DNA from: Mycetocola_A sp015752285
GTDB taxonomy: Bacteria > Actinomycetota > Actinomycetes > Actinomycetales > Microbacteriaceae
Reading direction: 5' to 3'
DNA: 64,000 nt
Assembly (NCBI RefSeq): GCF_015752285.1
Contig: NZ_JADOUY010000001.1
Location: forward strand, 620,001 to 684,000
Made by a program: the position numbers and the translations under genes. Below, piece by piece: positions 16,646-25,224 of this stretch. How positions within the stretch are numbered: the first letter of the stretch is position 1; each line of letters starts with the position of its first letter. The notes below the pieces were generated by a model. That model saw only the letters and a list, made by a program, of their open reading frames with translations. It made no database searches and was not told the origin of the DNA.

Positions 16646-16681
16646 GCCGATCACCTCCCCCGCCATTCTGCCTGTTGGGCG

Positions 16682-16698
16682 CTGAAGCGGGGCTGAAG
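16682..16698 (-). promoter_or_regulatory. OmpR-type direct-repeat operator in front of the response regulator
   Basis: CTGAAGCGGGGCTGAAG: two CTGAAG half-sites 11 bases apart, 37 bases upstream of the regulator's ATG. Matches the repeats before the PepSY gene at 14476-14492 in sequence, spacing and orientation relative to transcription. Confidence 0.75.
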
Positions 16699-16791
16699 AG
16701 CCAGGGCACAGGAGCGCCGGGTCGCCGCAGCCTCCCAGATTTCCTCGGTATCGTCGGATACTGCAGTAACTTCCAACCCGAAAGCGAGCGG

Positions 16792-17712
16792 ATGCCAGAC
16801 AGCCCGATCTCGGCGACGCCATACGAGGTGCTCGGCGTGAGCCCGTCGGCCGGCCAGGACGACCTCCGCCGCGCCTACCGTCGGCTCATGCGTGAGACAC
16901 ACCCGGACACCGGGGGAAACGCCGCCCGATTCACCGCGGTGCAACTGGCCTGGGAACGCATCGGAACCGCCGAGGGCCGGGCCGCATACGACCGTGGCCG
17001 CTCCGCCGGGGAGCCCGCTCCTGAACAACACACGTGGGCGGCATCCGCGTCGAAGCCGAAGACCGACTCCCGGCCCCGATCGCGCTCGTACGGGCATCCG
17101 GGTGGCTGGCGTCGCGAACGCTACCTGCGCCTCATGCGGGAGTGGGCGGGCCGCGGCGTCGACGCCGACCCGTATGATCCGACCCTCGTGCGCACGGCGC
17201 CGCGCGAACTCAGGCACCTGCTCGCAGACGCGCTCGCCGAAGAAGCCACCGCCAAGAACCTTGCCGAGCTCGGGCTGGGCTTCACGATCTGGCACGACGT
17301 CGCCACCGGGGCACCCGACGAGAAGATCGACCACATCGTGCTCGGCCCCACCGGCCTCTTCGCGCTCCTCTCCGAGGACTACGGCGATGCCGTCAAGGTC
17401 AAACGCGGCGAGCTCATCGGCGAAGCGCTGGGCGGCGACCGCCCGATGCACGAACTCTCTGCACGAGCCAAAGTGCTCAGCCGGGCGCTCCGGGTGAAGT
17501 TCACCGGACTCGCCATCGTGCTGCCTGACGCCGCACTCGAGGCGCCGTACGTGCAACTCGGCAGCAGCCGTGGCGCCGTGACGCTCGCGATTCGTGAGTC
17601 GTTCCTCCCGGGCTTTCTCCGTGCCGGGCTCCCCGACCTGTCACGCGCCGGCGGCAACGAACTCTTCGACCTGCGCACCCGGCTGCAGAACGGCATCCGC
17701 TTCGTCGAGTGA
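16792..17712 (+). CDS. J-domain protein fused to a NERD-like domain
   Basis: A 306-residue protein. Residues 8-68 are a J domain (TPYEVLGVSPSAGQDDLRRA, then RETHPDTGG with the Hsp70-stimulating HPD at 37-39). A basic linker follows (about 70-105). The C-terminal 180 residues resemble a NERD fold: NLAELGLGFTIWHDVATGAP, then KIDHIVLGPTGLFALLSEDYG. The Asp of DH is kept, but the usual catalytic Lys after the third strand is absent, so nuclease activity is doubtful. The start ATG follows GAAAGCGAGCG. It could bring DnaK to a nucleic-acid or protein partner (inference). The second NERD protein of the window lies 3 kb downstream. Confidence 0.8.
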   Translation: MPDSPISATPYEVLGVSPSAGQDDLRRAYRRLMRETHPDTGGNAARFTAVQLAWERIGTAEGRAAYDRGRSAGEPAPEQHTWAASASKPKTDSRPRSRSYGHPGGWRRERYLRLMREWAGRGVDADPYDPTLVRTAPRELRHLLADALAEEATAKNLAELGLGFTIWHDVATGAPDEKIDHIVLGPTGLFALLSEDYGDAVKVKRGELIGEALGGDRPMHELSARAKVLSRALRVKFTGLAIVLPDAALEAPYVQLGSSRGAVTLAIRESFLPGFLRAGLPDLSRAGGNELFDLRTRLQNGIRFVE

Positions 17713-17805
17713 TGAAGTCGGGAGAACGGATGCCGCCCTTCCGGCCACGACGGGCGCTAGCGTAAGAACGCACCGGTTCTCCCGCCGGCCCGACGAGAGG
17801 GCACG

Positions 17806-18801
17806 ATGGCCACGATCTACGACGTCGCCGCCCTGGCCGGTGTCTCACCGGCGACGGTCTCGCGTGTGTTCAACGGTCGGACCGTGTCGGATGATCGTGC
17901 CCAGCGGGTCCGCGATGCCGCCGCGAGCCTGTCGTTCACTCCGAACCGCACAGCCCGCACGTTGCGCCGGCAGAGTTCCGAGGTCATCGCCCTGATCATC
18001 CCCGACATCCAGAACCCGTTCTTCACGGCGCTGGCCCGTGGGGTCGAGGATCGAGCGCAGTCGTCCGGGTACTCGGTCGTGCTCTGCAACACCGATGACG
18101 ACCCGGTGAAGGAAGCCCGATACCTGCAGATCGCGATCTCGGAGAACATGGCAGGGGTCGTGCTCGTTCCCGCGTCGGACTCGAGCGATCTCAGCATCAT
18201 GGTCGGCCAGGGGCGTCCGGTGGTCACCGTCGACCGCACCACCGCGTTCGATGTCGATCACGTGATGATCGACAACCGGCCGGCCGGGGCATCCGTCACC
18301 GGATCGCTCTTCGATGCCGGCTACACGCGCATCGCCTGCATCGCCGGCCCCGAATCGGTCGTCACAGCCATCGAACGGGCCGGCGGCTGGCGCGAGACGG
18401 TCGAGTCGCGCGGTGCGTACGACGCGGATCCGTACCTGAAGATCGCGAACCACCGCGTCGACGGCGGGCGGGCAGCGATGGCCGAGTTACTGGACCTGCC
18501 CGACGCACCGGATGCCGTCGTCGCCACGAACAACCTCATGGGGGTCGGCGCGCTGCAGGTGCTGAACGAGCGAGGGCTCACTCCGCCGGCGTTCGGGGTC
18601 GGCGTGATCGGAGGCCTGCCGTTCACCACCCTCTCGCCCGGGCTGATCACCCTCGTGCATCTGCCGACGCACGACCTCGGCACCACGGCGGTGTCGATGC
18701 TCGTCTCGCGGATCGATGGCGCGACCGAACCTGCCCGCACCGTCGTGCTGCCCGGGGTGCTGACCGCCGCAACGACTGCCGCGACCCGAGACGCGGACTG
18801 A
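17806..18801 (+). CDS. LacI-family transcriptional regulator
   Basis: A 331-residue regulator. N-terminal HTH MATIYDVAALAGVSPATVSRVFNG with the hinge helix FTPNRTARTLRRQ (about 46-58) and a periplasmic-binding-protein-like domain (about 60-325: VIALIIPDIQNPFFTALARGVED, AGVVLVPASDSSD, PVVTVDRTTAFDVDHVMIDN, GVIGGLPFTTLSPGLITL). The effector should be a sugar. The next gene on the same strand is a fucose/arabinose-isomerase-like gene whose promoter has a LacI-type palindrome, so it is the obvious target. Confidence 0.92.
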   Translation: MATIYDVAALAGVSPATVSRVFNGRTVSDDRAQRVRDAAASLSFTPNRTARTLRRQSSEVIALIIPDIQNPFFTALARGVEDRAQSSGYSVVLCNTDDDPVKEARYLQIAISENMAGVVLVPASDSSDLSIMVGQGRPVVTVDRTTAFDVDHVMIDNRPAGASVTGSLFDAGYTRIACIAGPESVVTAIERAGGWRETVESRGAYDADPYLKIANHRVDGGRAAMAELLDLPDAPDAVVATNNLMGVGALQVLNERGLTPPAFGVGVIGGLPFTTLSPGLITLVHLPTHDLGTTAVSMLVSRIDGATEPARTVVLPGVLTAATTAATRDAD

Positions 18802-18833
18802 CCCGCGGCATCCGTCCGGCGCGCAATCTGGCG

Positions 18834-18935
18834 GACTCCAAATTCAGGAGAAGACTCCAAATTCAGGAGATCGTGTGCGACACGCCGTTCGGGAGCGCTC
18901 TCACCGCGGCGTGTCGGCAGAATCTCCTGAATTTG
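18834..18935. repeat. Tandem repeat plus two-tier inverted repeat after the lacI gene
   Basis: GACTCCAAATTCAGGAGA occurs twice in tandem (18834-18851 and 18853-18870). The second copy's CAAATTCAGGAGA (18858-18870) is matched by its exact reverse complement at 18923-18935. Inside, CGACACGCCG (18878-18887) pairs with CGGCGTGTCG (18907-18916). It starts 33 bases after the LacI stop and has no T-run. Confidence 0.85.
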
Positions 18936-18996
18936 CGGCAGAACACCGGATGCCACGGCCCAGCGAGCCCCGCCCGAGCCTCGACCGCTTGCGCAT

Positions 18997-19008
18997 GAAA
19001 TCGATTTC
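18997..19008. promoter_or_regulatory. LacI-type operator before the isomerase gene
   Basis: Perfect palindrome GAAATCGATTTC with the central CG typical of LacI/GalR operators, 46 bases before the isomerase start. Probably bound by the LacI protein at 17806. Confidence 0.7.
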
Positions 19009-19054
19009 TGAGACTCTGAGAGAGACCGTCTTTCGTACGTCCAAGGAGCCAATG

Positions 19055-20689
19055 ATGTCCACCTACAGCCTTCCGGCCACGTCAGCAGAGGCGGTCGCCG
19101 AACCGAAGACCGCCTACCTCATCTCGAGCGGAGACCTCCGCGAGTCGGCCAACACGGCCGGCTGGCCCGTGCAGGAGGCGATGGAACGCGACCTCGAGAA
19201 GGCGTTCGCCGGCATCGGCTGGACCGTGCAGCGCGGCAACCCGATCGACCCCGAGCTTGGCCACGGCTTCATCCGTAGTCAGCGGATGGGACTCGACGTC
19301 TTCCGGAACATCCCGCCGACCGCACCGCTCATCGTCGCTGAGGCCGTGTGGCAGTACAGCCACCACGTGCTCGCCGGCCTGCGCACCCACCGCGGCCCCA
19401 TCCTCACCGTCGCGAACTTCGCTCCAGACTGGCCCGGACTCGTCGGCCTGCTCGGCCTCAACGCCGGCCTGACCAAGATGGGCACCGACTACTCCACGAT
19501 CTGGAGCGTCGACTTCACCGACGAGTGGTTCCTCGACGGCATCCGCAGCTGGGTCGAGACCGGCTCGATCAGCCACGACGCATCCCACGTGCGGCCGCTG
19601 CCCGCTCTGCCCGACTCGCCTGAGAAGGAACTCGGCGTCGCCCTCGCCCGCCAGCTCACAACCGAAAAGGCCATCATCGGGGTCTTCGACGAGGGCTGCA
19701 TGGGCATGTACAACGCCATCTTCGACGACGAGCTGCTCAACACCCTCGGCATCTACAAGGAGCGACTCTCACAGAGCGCCCTCTACGCCGAGATGCTCAC
19801 CGTCAGCGAAACGGATGCCGCCGCCGTCGGCGAGTGGCTGATCAAGGCCGGCATGACCTTCAGGGTCGGCACGGATGACGCCACCGAACTCACCGAAGAG
19901 CAGCTCACCTGGCAGTACAAGATGTACATCGCCGCGCTGCGCATCAGCGACGACTTCGGGTTGGATGCCGTCGGCATCCAGTACCAGCAGGGTCTGAAGG
20001 ACCTGGTGCCCGCAAGCGACCTGGCCGAGGGCCTGCTCAACGCGACCGAGCGCCCGCCGGTCACCAGCCGCGACGGCTCACGTGTGCTGCACGACGGCAA
20101 GGCATTCCCGCACTTCAATGAGGCAGACGAGGGCGTCGCTGTGGATGCTCTCATCACCGACCGGGTCTGGCGTGCGATGGGCCTCGTGCCAGACAACACC
20201 CTCCACGACGTGCGCTGGGGTGAGGAGTTCGACGGCGAATTCGTCTGGGTGTACGAGATCTCCGGATCCGTACCCGCGTCGCACCTCGGCGGATACGATC
20301 ACGCCGAGGGCTGGCGGCAGGACCCGGTGTTCTTCCCCGCTGGCGGCAGCACCATCAACGGTGTGTCGAAGCCTGGCGAGATCGTCTGGTCCCGCGTCTA
20401 CATCGCCGACGGCGTGCTCAACCTCGACATCGGACGTGCAAGCGTCGTCGAACTGCCTGCAGCCGAGACGGAACGGCGCAAGCAGGCCACGAACCCGGAG
20501 TGGCCGATCGCCCACGTCGTGCTGCGCGGTGTGACCCGCGACCAGTACATGGCTCGCCACAAGGCCAACCACGCGCAGGTCGTCTACGCGCCCGATGCCG
20601 CGTCGGCCGACAGGGCGCTGATCGCCAAGGCGGCGCTGTTCGCTGAGCTCGGCGTGCGGGTGTACCTGATCGGCGACGTCTCGGTCTGA
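19055..20689 (+). CDS. L-fucose/L-arabinose isomerase-family protein
   Basis: A 544-residue protein. It matches the FucI/AraA superfamily in its Rossmann-like N-terminus (TAYLISSGDLRESANTAGWPV), IVAEAVWQYSHHVLAGLRTH, the metal/substrate Glu region GVFDEGCMGMYNAIFDDELL (about 205-225), GIQYQQGLKDLVPASDLAEGLLN and HFNEADEGVAVDALITDRVW. Aldose-ketose isomerisation of a deoxy or pentose sugar is expected, substrate not proven. The start (second ATG of ATGATG) lies 6 bases after AAGGAG. It is the only catabolic gene beside the LacI regulator, so downstream kinase and aldolase must lie elsewhere. Confidence 0.82.
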   Translation: MSTYSLPATSAEAVAEPKTAYLISSGDLRESANTAGWPVQEAMERDLEKAFAGIGWTVQRGNPIDPELGHGFIRSQRMGLDVFRNIPPTAPLIVAEAVWQYSHHVLAGLRTHRGPILTVANFAPDWPGLVGLLGLNAGLTKMGTDYSTIWSVDFTDEWFLDGIRSWVETGSISHDASHVRPLPALPDSPEKELGVALARQLTTEKAIIGVFDEGCMGMYNAIFDDELLNTLGIYKERLSQSALYAEMLTVSETDAAAVGEWLIKAGMTFRVGTDDATELTEEQLTWQYKMYIAALRISDDFGLDAVGIQYQQGLKDLVPASDLAEGLLNATERPPVTSRDGSRVLHDGKAFPHFNEADEGVAVDALITDRVWRAMGLVPDNTLHDVRWGEEFDGEFVWVYEISGSVPASHLGGYDHAEGWRQDPVFFPAGGSTINGVSKPGEIVWSRVYIADGVLNLDIGRASVVELPAAETERRKQATNPEWPIAHVVLRGVTRDQYMARHKANHAQVVYAPDAASADRALIAKAALFAELGVRVYLIGDVSV

Positions 20690-20697
20690 ATACCCCC

Positions 20698-20735
20698 AGA
20701 ACGCCCGGCAGGAGTCCACTTCTGCGGGGCGTTCT
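20698..20735 (+). terminator. Terminator of the isomerase gene
   Basis: AGAACGCCCGGCAG / CTGCGGGGCGTTCT, 14-base stem with one mismatch and a 10-base loop, 9 bases after the isomerase stop. Followed by CGCGTGTTT, a weak T stretch. Confidence 0.65.
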
Positions 20736-20864
20736 CGCGTGTTTCCGCTTGGTGGCGCTGCGCGGCATCCGTTCGAAATAGCGACGGATCCTCATGCCCT
20801 TTCTGGGGAGGCGACCGCGCACGGGACGGTCGCTAATGTCGAAAAAAAGTTACAGAGGAGCCCC

Positions 20865-21686
20865 GTGACCGCCACCGCAACGAGCATGCGTCAACGCTTT
20901 GCCGCGCAGTCCGTGATCGAAGAACTCATCGGCGACCAGACCCACCTGGTTCCGCGGAGTCGCGTCGCACGCGTGCTCGGCCGTTCGCCTCTCAGCGGCA
21001 GCGGAACGGCGTGGTACCTCGGTGCCCAGGGCGAGCTCGCCGTCGGGCGGATGCTCGACGCGCTTCCGGCTGGTTGGACCGTCTTTCATGCGCTCCCCGT
21101 CGGCACGAAGGAAGCCGACATCGATCACCTCGTCGTCGGCCCCGGCGGGGTCTTCACCATCAACACGAAGCACCATCGCGGCAAGCCGATCTGGGTCGCC
21201 AACCGCACGTTCATGGTCTCGGGGCAGCGGCAGCCGCACATCCGCAACGCCGAGTTCGAGGCCGCCCGGGTGACCAAGCTCGTGCACAAACGGCTCGGCC
21301 TCGACGGCCGGGCGCGAGCGGTCGTCGCTGTCCACGGTGCCTCATCGATCGTGGTGAAGGAGTGGCCGGACCTCGTCGCGGTGCTCGACGCGCGACGTCT
21401 GCGCCGCTGGCTGCTCAAACGGCCCGTCGTTCTCACCCCGGACGAAGTCGAGCGGGTCGTCGATGTCATCGACGATCCGGGAACCTGGCGCACCGTTCCG
21501 TCGGCCCCGAACGCGGATGCCATGGCCCGGTTCATGAACATCGACCACGAAGTACGCACGGCGGCCACCAGACGAAGCCTGTGGTCGCTCGGCTCGATCG
21601 CGGCGATCGGCGTGACGGCCATCGCGGTCGCTCCCCCGCTGCTGACCGTCATCTTCACGCAGCTCGCTGCCTCGTTGCTGCGCTGA
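20865..21686 (+). CDS. NERD domain-containing membrane-anchored protein
   Basis: A 273-residue protein. GTG start supported by GAGGAG 5 bases upstream. NERD core at about 50-150: AWYLGAQGELAVGRMLDALP (conserved Glu), EADIDHLVVGPGGVFTINTK (Asp of the DxD strand, Lys at the end) and HHRGKPIWV. The expected E-x-K reads N-T-K, a form I associate with actinobacterial NERD proteins. A hydrophobic C-terminal segment (SIAAIGVTAIAVAPPLLTVIF, about 243-265) would tether it to the membrane. NERD domains are related to nucleases and often occur in DNA processing or stress; activity here is unproven. Confidence 0.8.
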   Translation: MTATATSMRQRFAAQSVIEELIGDQTHLVPRSRVARVLGRSPLSGSGTAWYLGAQGELAVGRMLDALPAGWTVFHALPVGTKEADIDHLVVGPGGVFTINTKHHRGKPIWVANRTFMVSGQRQPHIRNAEFEAARVTKLVHKRLGLDGRARAVVAVHGASSIVVKEWPDLVAVLDARRLRRWLLKRPVVLTPDEVERVVDVIDDPGTWRTVPSAPNADAMARFMNIDHEVRTAATRRSLWSLGSIAAIGVTAIAVAPPLLTVIFTQLAASLLR

Positions 21687-22036
21687 GACGGACTCGCCGA
21701 CATCCTGGCGCGCTGATGTGCTGCGCCGCGGAGGAGCATCCGTTCCTCTACGAGCAGCCTGCCGCGGTGCCGACTCACCTGTTGTCAGGGTCGACGGCAT
21801 CCGCGTGCCGGGATGAGGGGGCACCCACGCGCAGTGGGCACCCCCTCGCCCCGGTCGATGTCGCGGCGTGCGTCAATCGCGACATCCTCTTATTCCCCCC
21901 GGAAAGGCGAGCCAGTGCAGGTCGCCGACGCATCGAATGCGCCGCCGCGTAAACGCGATGTGCACAGGCTGCAACTTGACGCTAGCCGGGGAGATCGCGG
22001 GTAGCTAGGGCGGTGATTTCAGATACTGAAACACGG
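21687..22036. other. 350-base intergenic gap without a gene
   Basis: Lies between the convergent NERD and IclR genes. I find no supported ORF, tRNA or clear terminator. A partial inverted repeat GAGGGGGCACCCA / TGGGCACCCCCTC (about 21817-21849, two mismatches) may end one of the two transcripts. Confidence 0.5.
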
Positions 22037-22798
22037 TCACGCGAGGCGGTCGGCCCCGAGTTGGAGCGACAGCCTCGCGGCAGAGGACTTCAGACGCTGG
22101 AGTACGGCGGGCAGGTCGTCCGGTGTGTCATCGGCGAGTGCAGAGACGGCGAGGGACGCGACCACGCCCGGCGCGCGCACGGGTACGGCGAGGCAGTTGA
22201 AGCCGAGCATGTACTCCTCCTGGTCGACGGAGACCTGGGTGTGTTCATCGAGCTGCCTCAGCAGGGTGGGCTGGTCGAGGATGGTGTTCGGGGTGAGCTG
22301 GTCGAGCGGATGCCGCGACAGGTACTCGAGGCGATTCTCAGAATCGAGCTCGCCGAGGATGCGCTTGCCGAGCGCGGAGGCGTGTGCACTGTTGTCGACG
22401 CCGACCCACACCTCGACCCGCGGACTGTTTGCCGCATCGACGATGTCGACGAGGTGGACCTCACCGTCGGTGAAGCGCGAGAGATACGCGGTGGCTCCGA
22501 GGTCGGCGGTCACCTGGTGCAGTGCCGTGCGCACGCGGGCGAGGAACACGCCGTCTGCCTCCTGTGCGCGGAGGCTCGGGAACCGACGGCCGAGCACGAG
22601 CCCGTCGGCTTCGTTCCAGAGGTAGCCCTCATGGATGAGGGTACGGACGATGTTGTACGTCGTGCCGAGAGTGAGACCCGATGCCTGCGCGAGAGCCTTC
22701 ACCGGCATCGGCCGGCTGGCATTCGCCACGATGTCCACGAGCGCCAACGCCCGTCGTATCGACCCCAGCAGAGTGCCGTCTCGTTCCCCAGTCATCAT
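22037..22798 (-). CDS. IclR-family transcriptional regulator
   Basis: A 253-residue regulator. Winged HTH at about 10-75 (LGSIRRALALVDIVANASRPMPVKALAQASGLTLGTTYNIVRTLIHEGYL), then the IclR effector domain (about 85-250: VDNSAHASALGKRILGELD, RQLDEHTQVSVDQEEYMLGFNCLAVPVR, ALADDTPDDLPAVLQRLKSSAARL). The start is one of two adjacent ATGs after GGGGG; upstream codons add an implausible leader. It is divergent from the SnoaL-like gene, a possible target. The ligand is unknown, commonly an aromatic or small carboxylate in the family. Confidence 0.9.
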   Translation of the reverse strand: MMTGERDGTLLGSIRRALALVDIVANASRPMPVKALAQASGLTLGTTYNIVRTLIHEGYLWNEADGLVLGRRFPSLRAQEADGVFLARVRTALHQVTADLGATAYLSRFTDGEVHLVDIVDAANSPRVEVWVGVDNSAHASALGKRILGELDSENRLEYLSRHPLDQLTPNTILDQPTLLRQLDEHTQVSVDQEEYMLGFNCLAVPVRAPGVVASLAVSALADDTPDDLPAVLQRLKSSAARLSLQLGADRLA

Positions 22799-22896
22799 CA
22801 ACCCCCGCAACAGGGTAGCGGGGTTCAGACCACTATTTACCGCATGCTCGTTCAGGTCTAACGTGAGTGGCAGCAACACGTGAGAGAGGAACCGAC

Positions 22897-23220
22897 ATGG
22901 CTTCCACGCTTCCAGAGCCGGTGGCGAGATTGATCGCCGCTGCGAACTCCGGCGACACCGACGGATTCCTCGATACCTTCGCCCCCGACGGCGTCGTCAA
23001 CGACTGGGGTCGTGTCTTCACCGGCCGCGACGCGATCAGGGCGTGGTCGGATGCCGAGTTCATCGGCGTCGACGTCACCCTCGATGTCGCCGCCGAGATC
23101 ACGACCGGCGTCTTCTCCACCGTGACCACGATCGTCGGTGGCGGTGGATTCAATGGCCAAAGTCATTTCAGCTTCACGGTCGACGACGGTCTCGTCGCGG
23201 AGATGACCATCACCGCCTGA
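22897..23220 (+). CDS. SnoaL-like / nuclear transport factor 2-fold protein
   Basis: A 107-residue protein. Start set by GAGAGGA 7 bases before the ATG. The sequence ARLIAAANSGDTDGFLDTFA, then GVVNDWGRVFTGRDAIRAWSDAEFI and GQSHFSFTVDDGLVAEMTI is the cone-shaped SnoaL/NTF2 pattern: N-terminal helix, DTFAPD turn, GR-x-AI-xxW helix and a final strand pair. Such proteins are small hydrolases, isomerases or lipid-like ligand binders. It is divergent from IclR across a short promoter and possibly controlled by it. Confidence 0.82.
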   Translation: MASTLPEPVARLIAAANSGDTDGFLDTFAPDGVVNDWGRVFTGRDAIRAWSDAEFIGVDVTLDVAAEITTGVFSTVTTIVGGGGFNGQSHFSFTVDDGLVAEMTITA

Positions 23221-23242
23221 CGCCTGCTGCTAACGTGGCGCC

Positions 23243-23473
23243 ATGACAACGGGGCTCGGCGGCTGGCACATTCTGTTCGTTCTGCTGTGGCTGGCGATCT
23301 TCGCCGGGGCGCTCACGCTCTGGATCATCGCACTCACGCAGATCTCCCGCTCGCTGCTCGACGCGACGGCCAAGGCGATCTGGGTGCTCATCGTCGTCGT
23401 CGCCCCGTTCCTCGGGGCCCTCGCCTGGTTCTTCATCGGTGTGCAGCAGGCGCCGCCGAACCCTCGGCGCTGA
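23243..23473 (+). CDS. PLDc_N (phospholipase D nuclease N-terminal) membrane protein
   Basis: A 76-residue protein with two membrane helices (about 9-30 and 43-66) joined by QISRSLLDATAKAIWVLIVVVAPFLGALAWFFIG, the PF13396 pattern of the N-terminal membrane hairpin of cardiolipin synthases, here as a stand-alone protein. Common in actinobacteria; function unknown. Starts 22 bases after the SnoaL-like gene and may be co-transcribed. Confidence 0.82.
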   Translation: MTTGLGGWHILFVLLWLAIFAGALTLWIIALTQISRSLLDATAKAIWVLIVVVAPFLGALAWFFIGVQQAPPNPRR

Positions 23474-23640
23474 CCGCAGGCCCTCCCGGTGAACGTCGGG
23501 ACGAGAATGGACGTTCAACGTCTATACGCAGACGGACCTGCGGTTTTTCCTCCCGAAAGCGGGGCATCCGACTTTCCCTCCTCGAAATGTGCCACCGATA
23601 GGCTGGGGGCGCCGACAGGACCGCCGGCACGAGGGGAATC

Positions 23641-25089
23641 ATGGAACTGCTAGGAATCATCGTCAGCCCGGTCATCGTCGCGGTAGTGGTGGGGATCGTC
23701 CTGCTGCTCGTGATCATCGGCTTCATCCAGGGGCGCTACAAGATCGCGCAGCCCGATGAAGCGATCATCGTCACCGGTCGTCGTGCGCGCAAGTCCGTCG
23801 GGGCTGACGGCCGCACGATCACCGATCTGACGGGGCAGAAGGTGGTGCAGGGTGGCGGTGTCTTCGTCATCCCGTTCCTGCAGAAGCAGTTCTCGATGTC
23901 GCTGCGCTCGCGCGCCATCGGCATCCAGGTGGTGGCGCAGACGCGCAACGGCGTGACGATCCGCATCGAGGCCGTCGCCGTCGTCAAGGTCGGCGACAGC
24001 GATGGGGCCATCCGTTCGGCCGCCCAGCGATTCCTCGGGCAGGACCAGCACATCGAACCGTTCACCCAGGAGGTGCTCTCGGGTTCGTTGCGTTCATCGA
24101 TCGGTAACCTCACGGTCGAGGAGATCATCCGCGACCGGGCCGGCCTCGCCGAGCAGGTCATCGAAGCAGCACGGACCTCGCTGCTCAACCAGGGTCTCGA
24201 CGTCGACACGTTCCAGATCAAGGAGATCGCCGACGACAAGGGCTACATCACCGACCTCGGTCGTCCGGAGCAGGCTCGCGTGCGCCAGGCCGCTGAGATC
24301 GCCGAATCGGTGTCTGCCCGGGCATCCGAGCAGGCCCGCATCGAGGCCGCTGAAGCGATCGCAGACGCCAACCGTGAACTGTCGCTGAAGAACGCGTCGA
24401 TCAAGAGCGAGACCGACAAGGCGCTCGCCGAAGCCGAGGCAGCGAAGCCGCTCGCCGAGGCGTTCGCACAGCAGGGCATCCTGCAGCAGCGCGAGGTCAC
24501 CGCCCAGCGCGAGACCGCCCTGCGTGAGCAGCAGCTCAACGCCGACGTGCGCAAGACCGCGGATGCCGAGTCGTACCGCATCCGTCAGATCGCCGAGGCG
24601 CACGCGTCCCAGGTCGTCGCTGAGGCCAAGGCCGACCGTGACCGTCGTATCGCCGAGTCCGAGGCAACCCGCGCTGAGGGTGAGGCCGAGGCCGCCGCCA
24701 TCTTCGCCAAGGGTGAAGCTGAGGCCCGGGCCACCGAGCTGCGCGTCGCAGCGCTTCGGGACGAGTCCGAGGCACTGCTGCAGCAGCGTGCCATCGAGAT
24801 CCTGCCCGAGATCGCCAAGCAGCTCGCCGCACCGTACGGAGCGATCGACAACCTCACGGTCATCTCAACCGACGGGGCATCGCACCTGTCGAAGCAGGTC
24901 GTCGGCAACGTCACCGAGGTCACCCAGCTGCTCAAGGACTCCACGGGTATCGATCTCGCGTCGCTGCTCAACGGATTCGTTGGCGGCCGCTCGGCTGCCG
25001 CCGGTGCATCGACGGATGCCGCGGGGTCGGCCGGCACCGACGCTCGTGCAGCTCCGGCAGCTGCTACCGCTCCAGCCGCTGCGGAGTAA
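23641..25089 (+). CDS. Flotillin/SPFH-domain protein
   Basis: A 482-residue membrane-scaffold protein. N-terminal membrane helix about 3-28, SPFH/Band-7 domain about 32-200 (KIAQPDEAIIVTGRR, GGGVFVIPFLQKQFSMSLRSR, EEIIRDRAGLAEQVIE), then a long Ala/Glu/Arg coiled-coil flotillin region about 210-385 with EAEAA repeats, and an Ala-rich disordered tail. Family members (FloT/YuaG) organise functional membrane microdomains and affect cell-wall synthesis and secretion. No NfeD partner is adjacent. A long GAGACAAGG hairpin follows 18 bases after the stop. Confidence 0.92.
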   Translation: MELLGIIVSPVIVAVVVGIVLLLVIIGFIQGRYKIAQPDEAIIVTGRRARKSVGADGRTITDLTGQKVVQGGGVFVIPFLQKQFSMSLRSRAIGIQVVAQTRNGVTIRIEAVAVVKVGDSDGAIRSAAQRFLGQDQHIEPFTQEVLSGSLRSSIGNLTVEEIIRDRAGLAEQVIEAARTSLLNQGLDVDTFQIKEIADDKGYITDLGRPEQARVRQAAEIAESVSARASEQARIEAAEAIADANRELSLKNASIKSETDKALAEAEAAKPLAEAFAQQGILQQREVTAQRETALREQQLNADVRKTADAESYRIRQIAEAHASQVVAEAKADRDRRIAESEATRAEGEAEAAAIFAKGEAEARATELRVAALRDESEALLQQRAIEILPEIAKQLAAPYGAIDNLTVISTDGASHLSKQVVGNVTEVTQLLKDSTGIDLASLLNGFVGGRSAAAGASTDAAGSAGTDARAAPAAATAPAAAE

Positions 25090-25106
25090 CACCCGGATAC
25101 TCTCCT

Positions 25107-25181
25107 GAGACAAGGACATCGGCCCCGGGTAAGGATCGGAACTCACATTCCGTCCTTACCCGGGGCCTTCTACCTTGTCTC
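25107..25181. repeat. Three-tier palindrome after the flotillin gene
   Basis: Nested inverted repeats: GAGACAAGG (25107-25115) with CCTTGTCTC (25173-25181); GGCCCCGGGTAAGGA (25121-25135) with its exact complement (25153-25167); CGGAA (25137-25141) with TTCCG (25148-25152). A related, decayed element is at 29201-29256. No T-run. Begins 18 bases after the stop. Confidence 0.85.
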
Positions 25182-25224
25182 GTGCTGGGCGCGTGCTAGC
25201 CGTCGGCGGACCGTGCGGCCGTCG

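Noticed and set aside
21813..22004. 63-residue ORF in the NERD-IclR gap
   Set aside because: Arg/Pro/Ser-rich, no ribosome site, no motif.
22013..22861. 282-residue + strand ORF over the IclR gene
   Set aside because: No conserved pattern; IclR on the other strand is clear.
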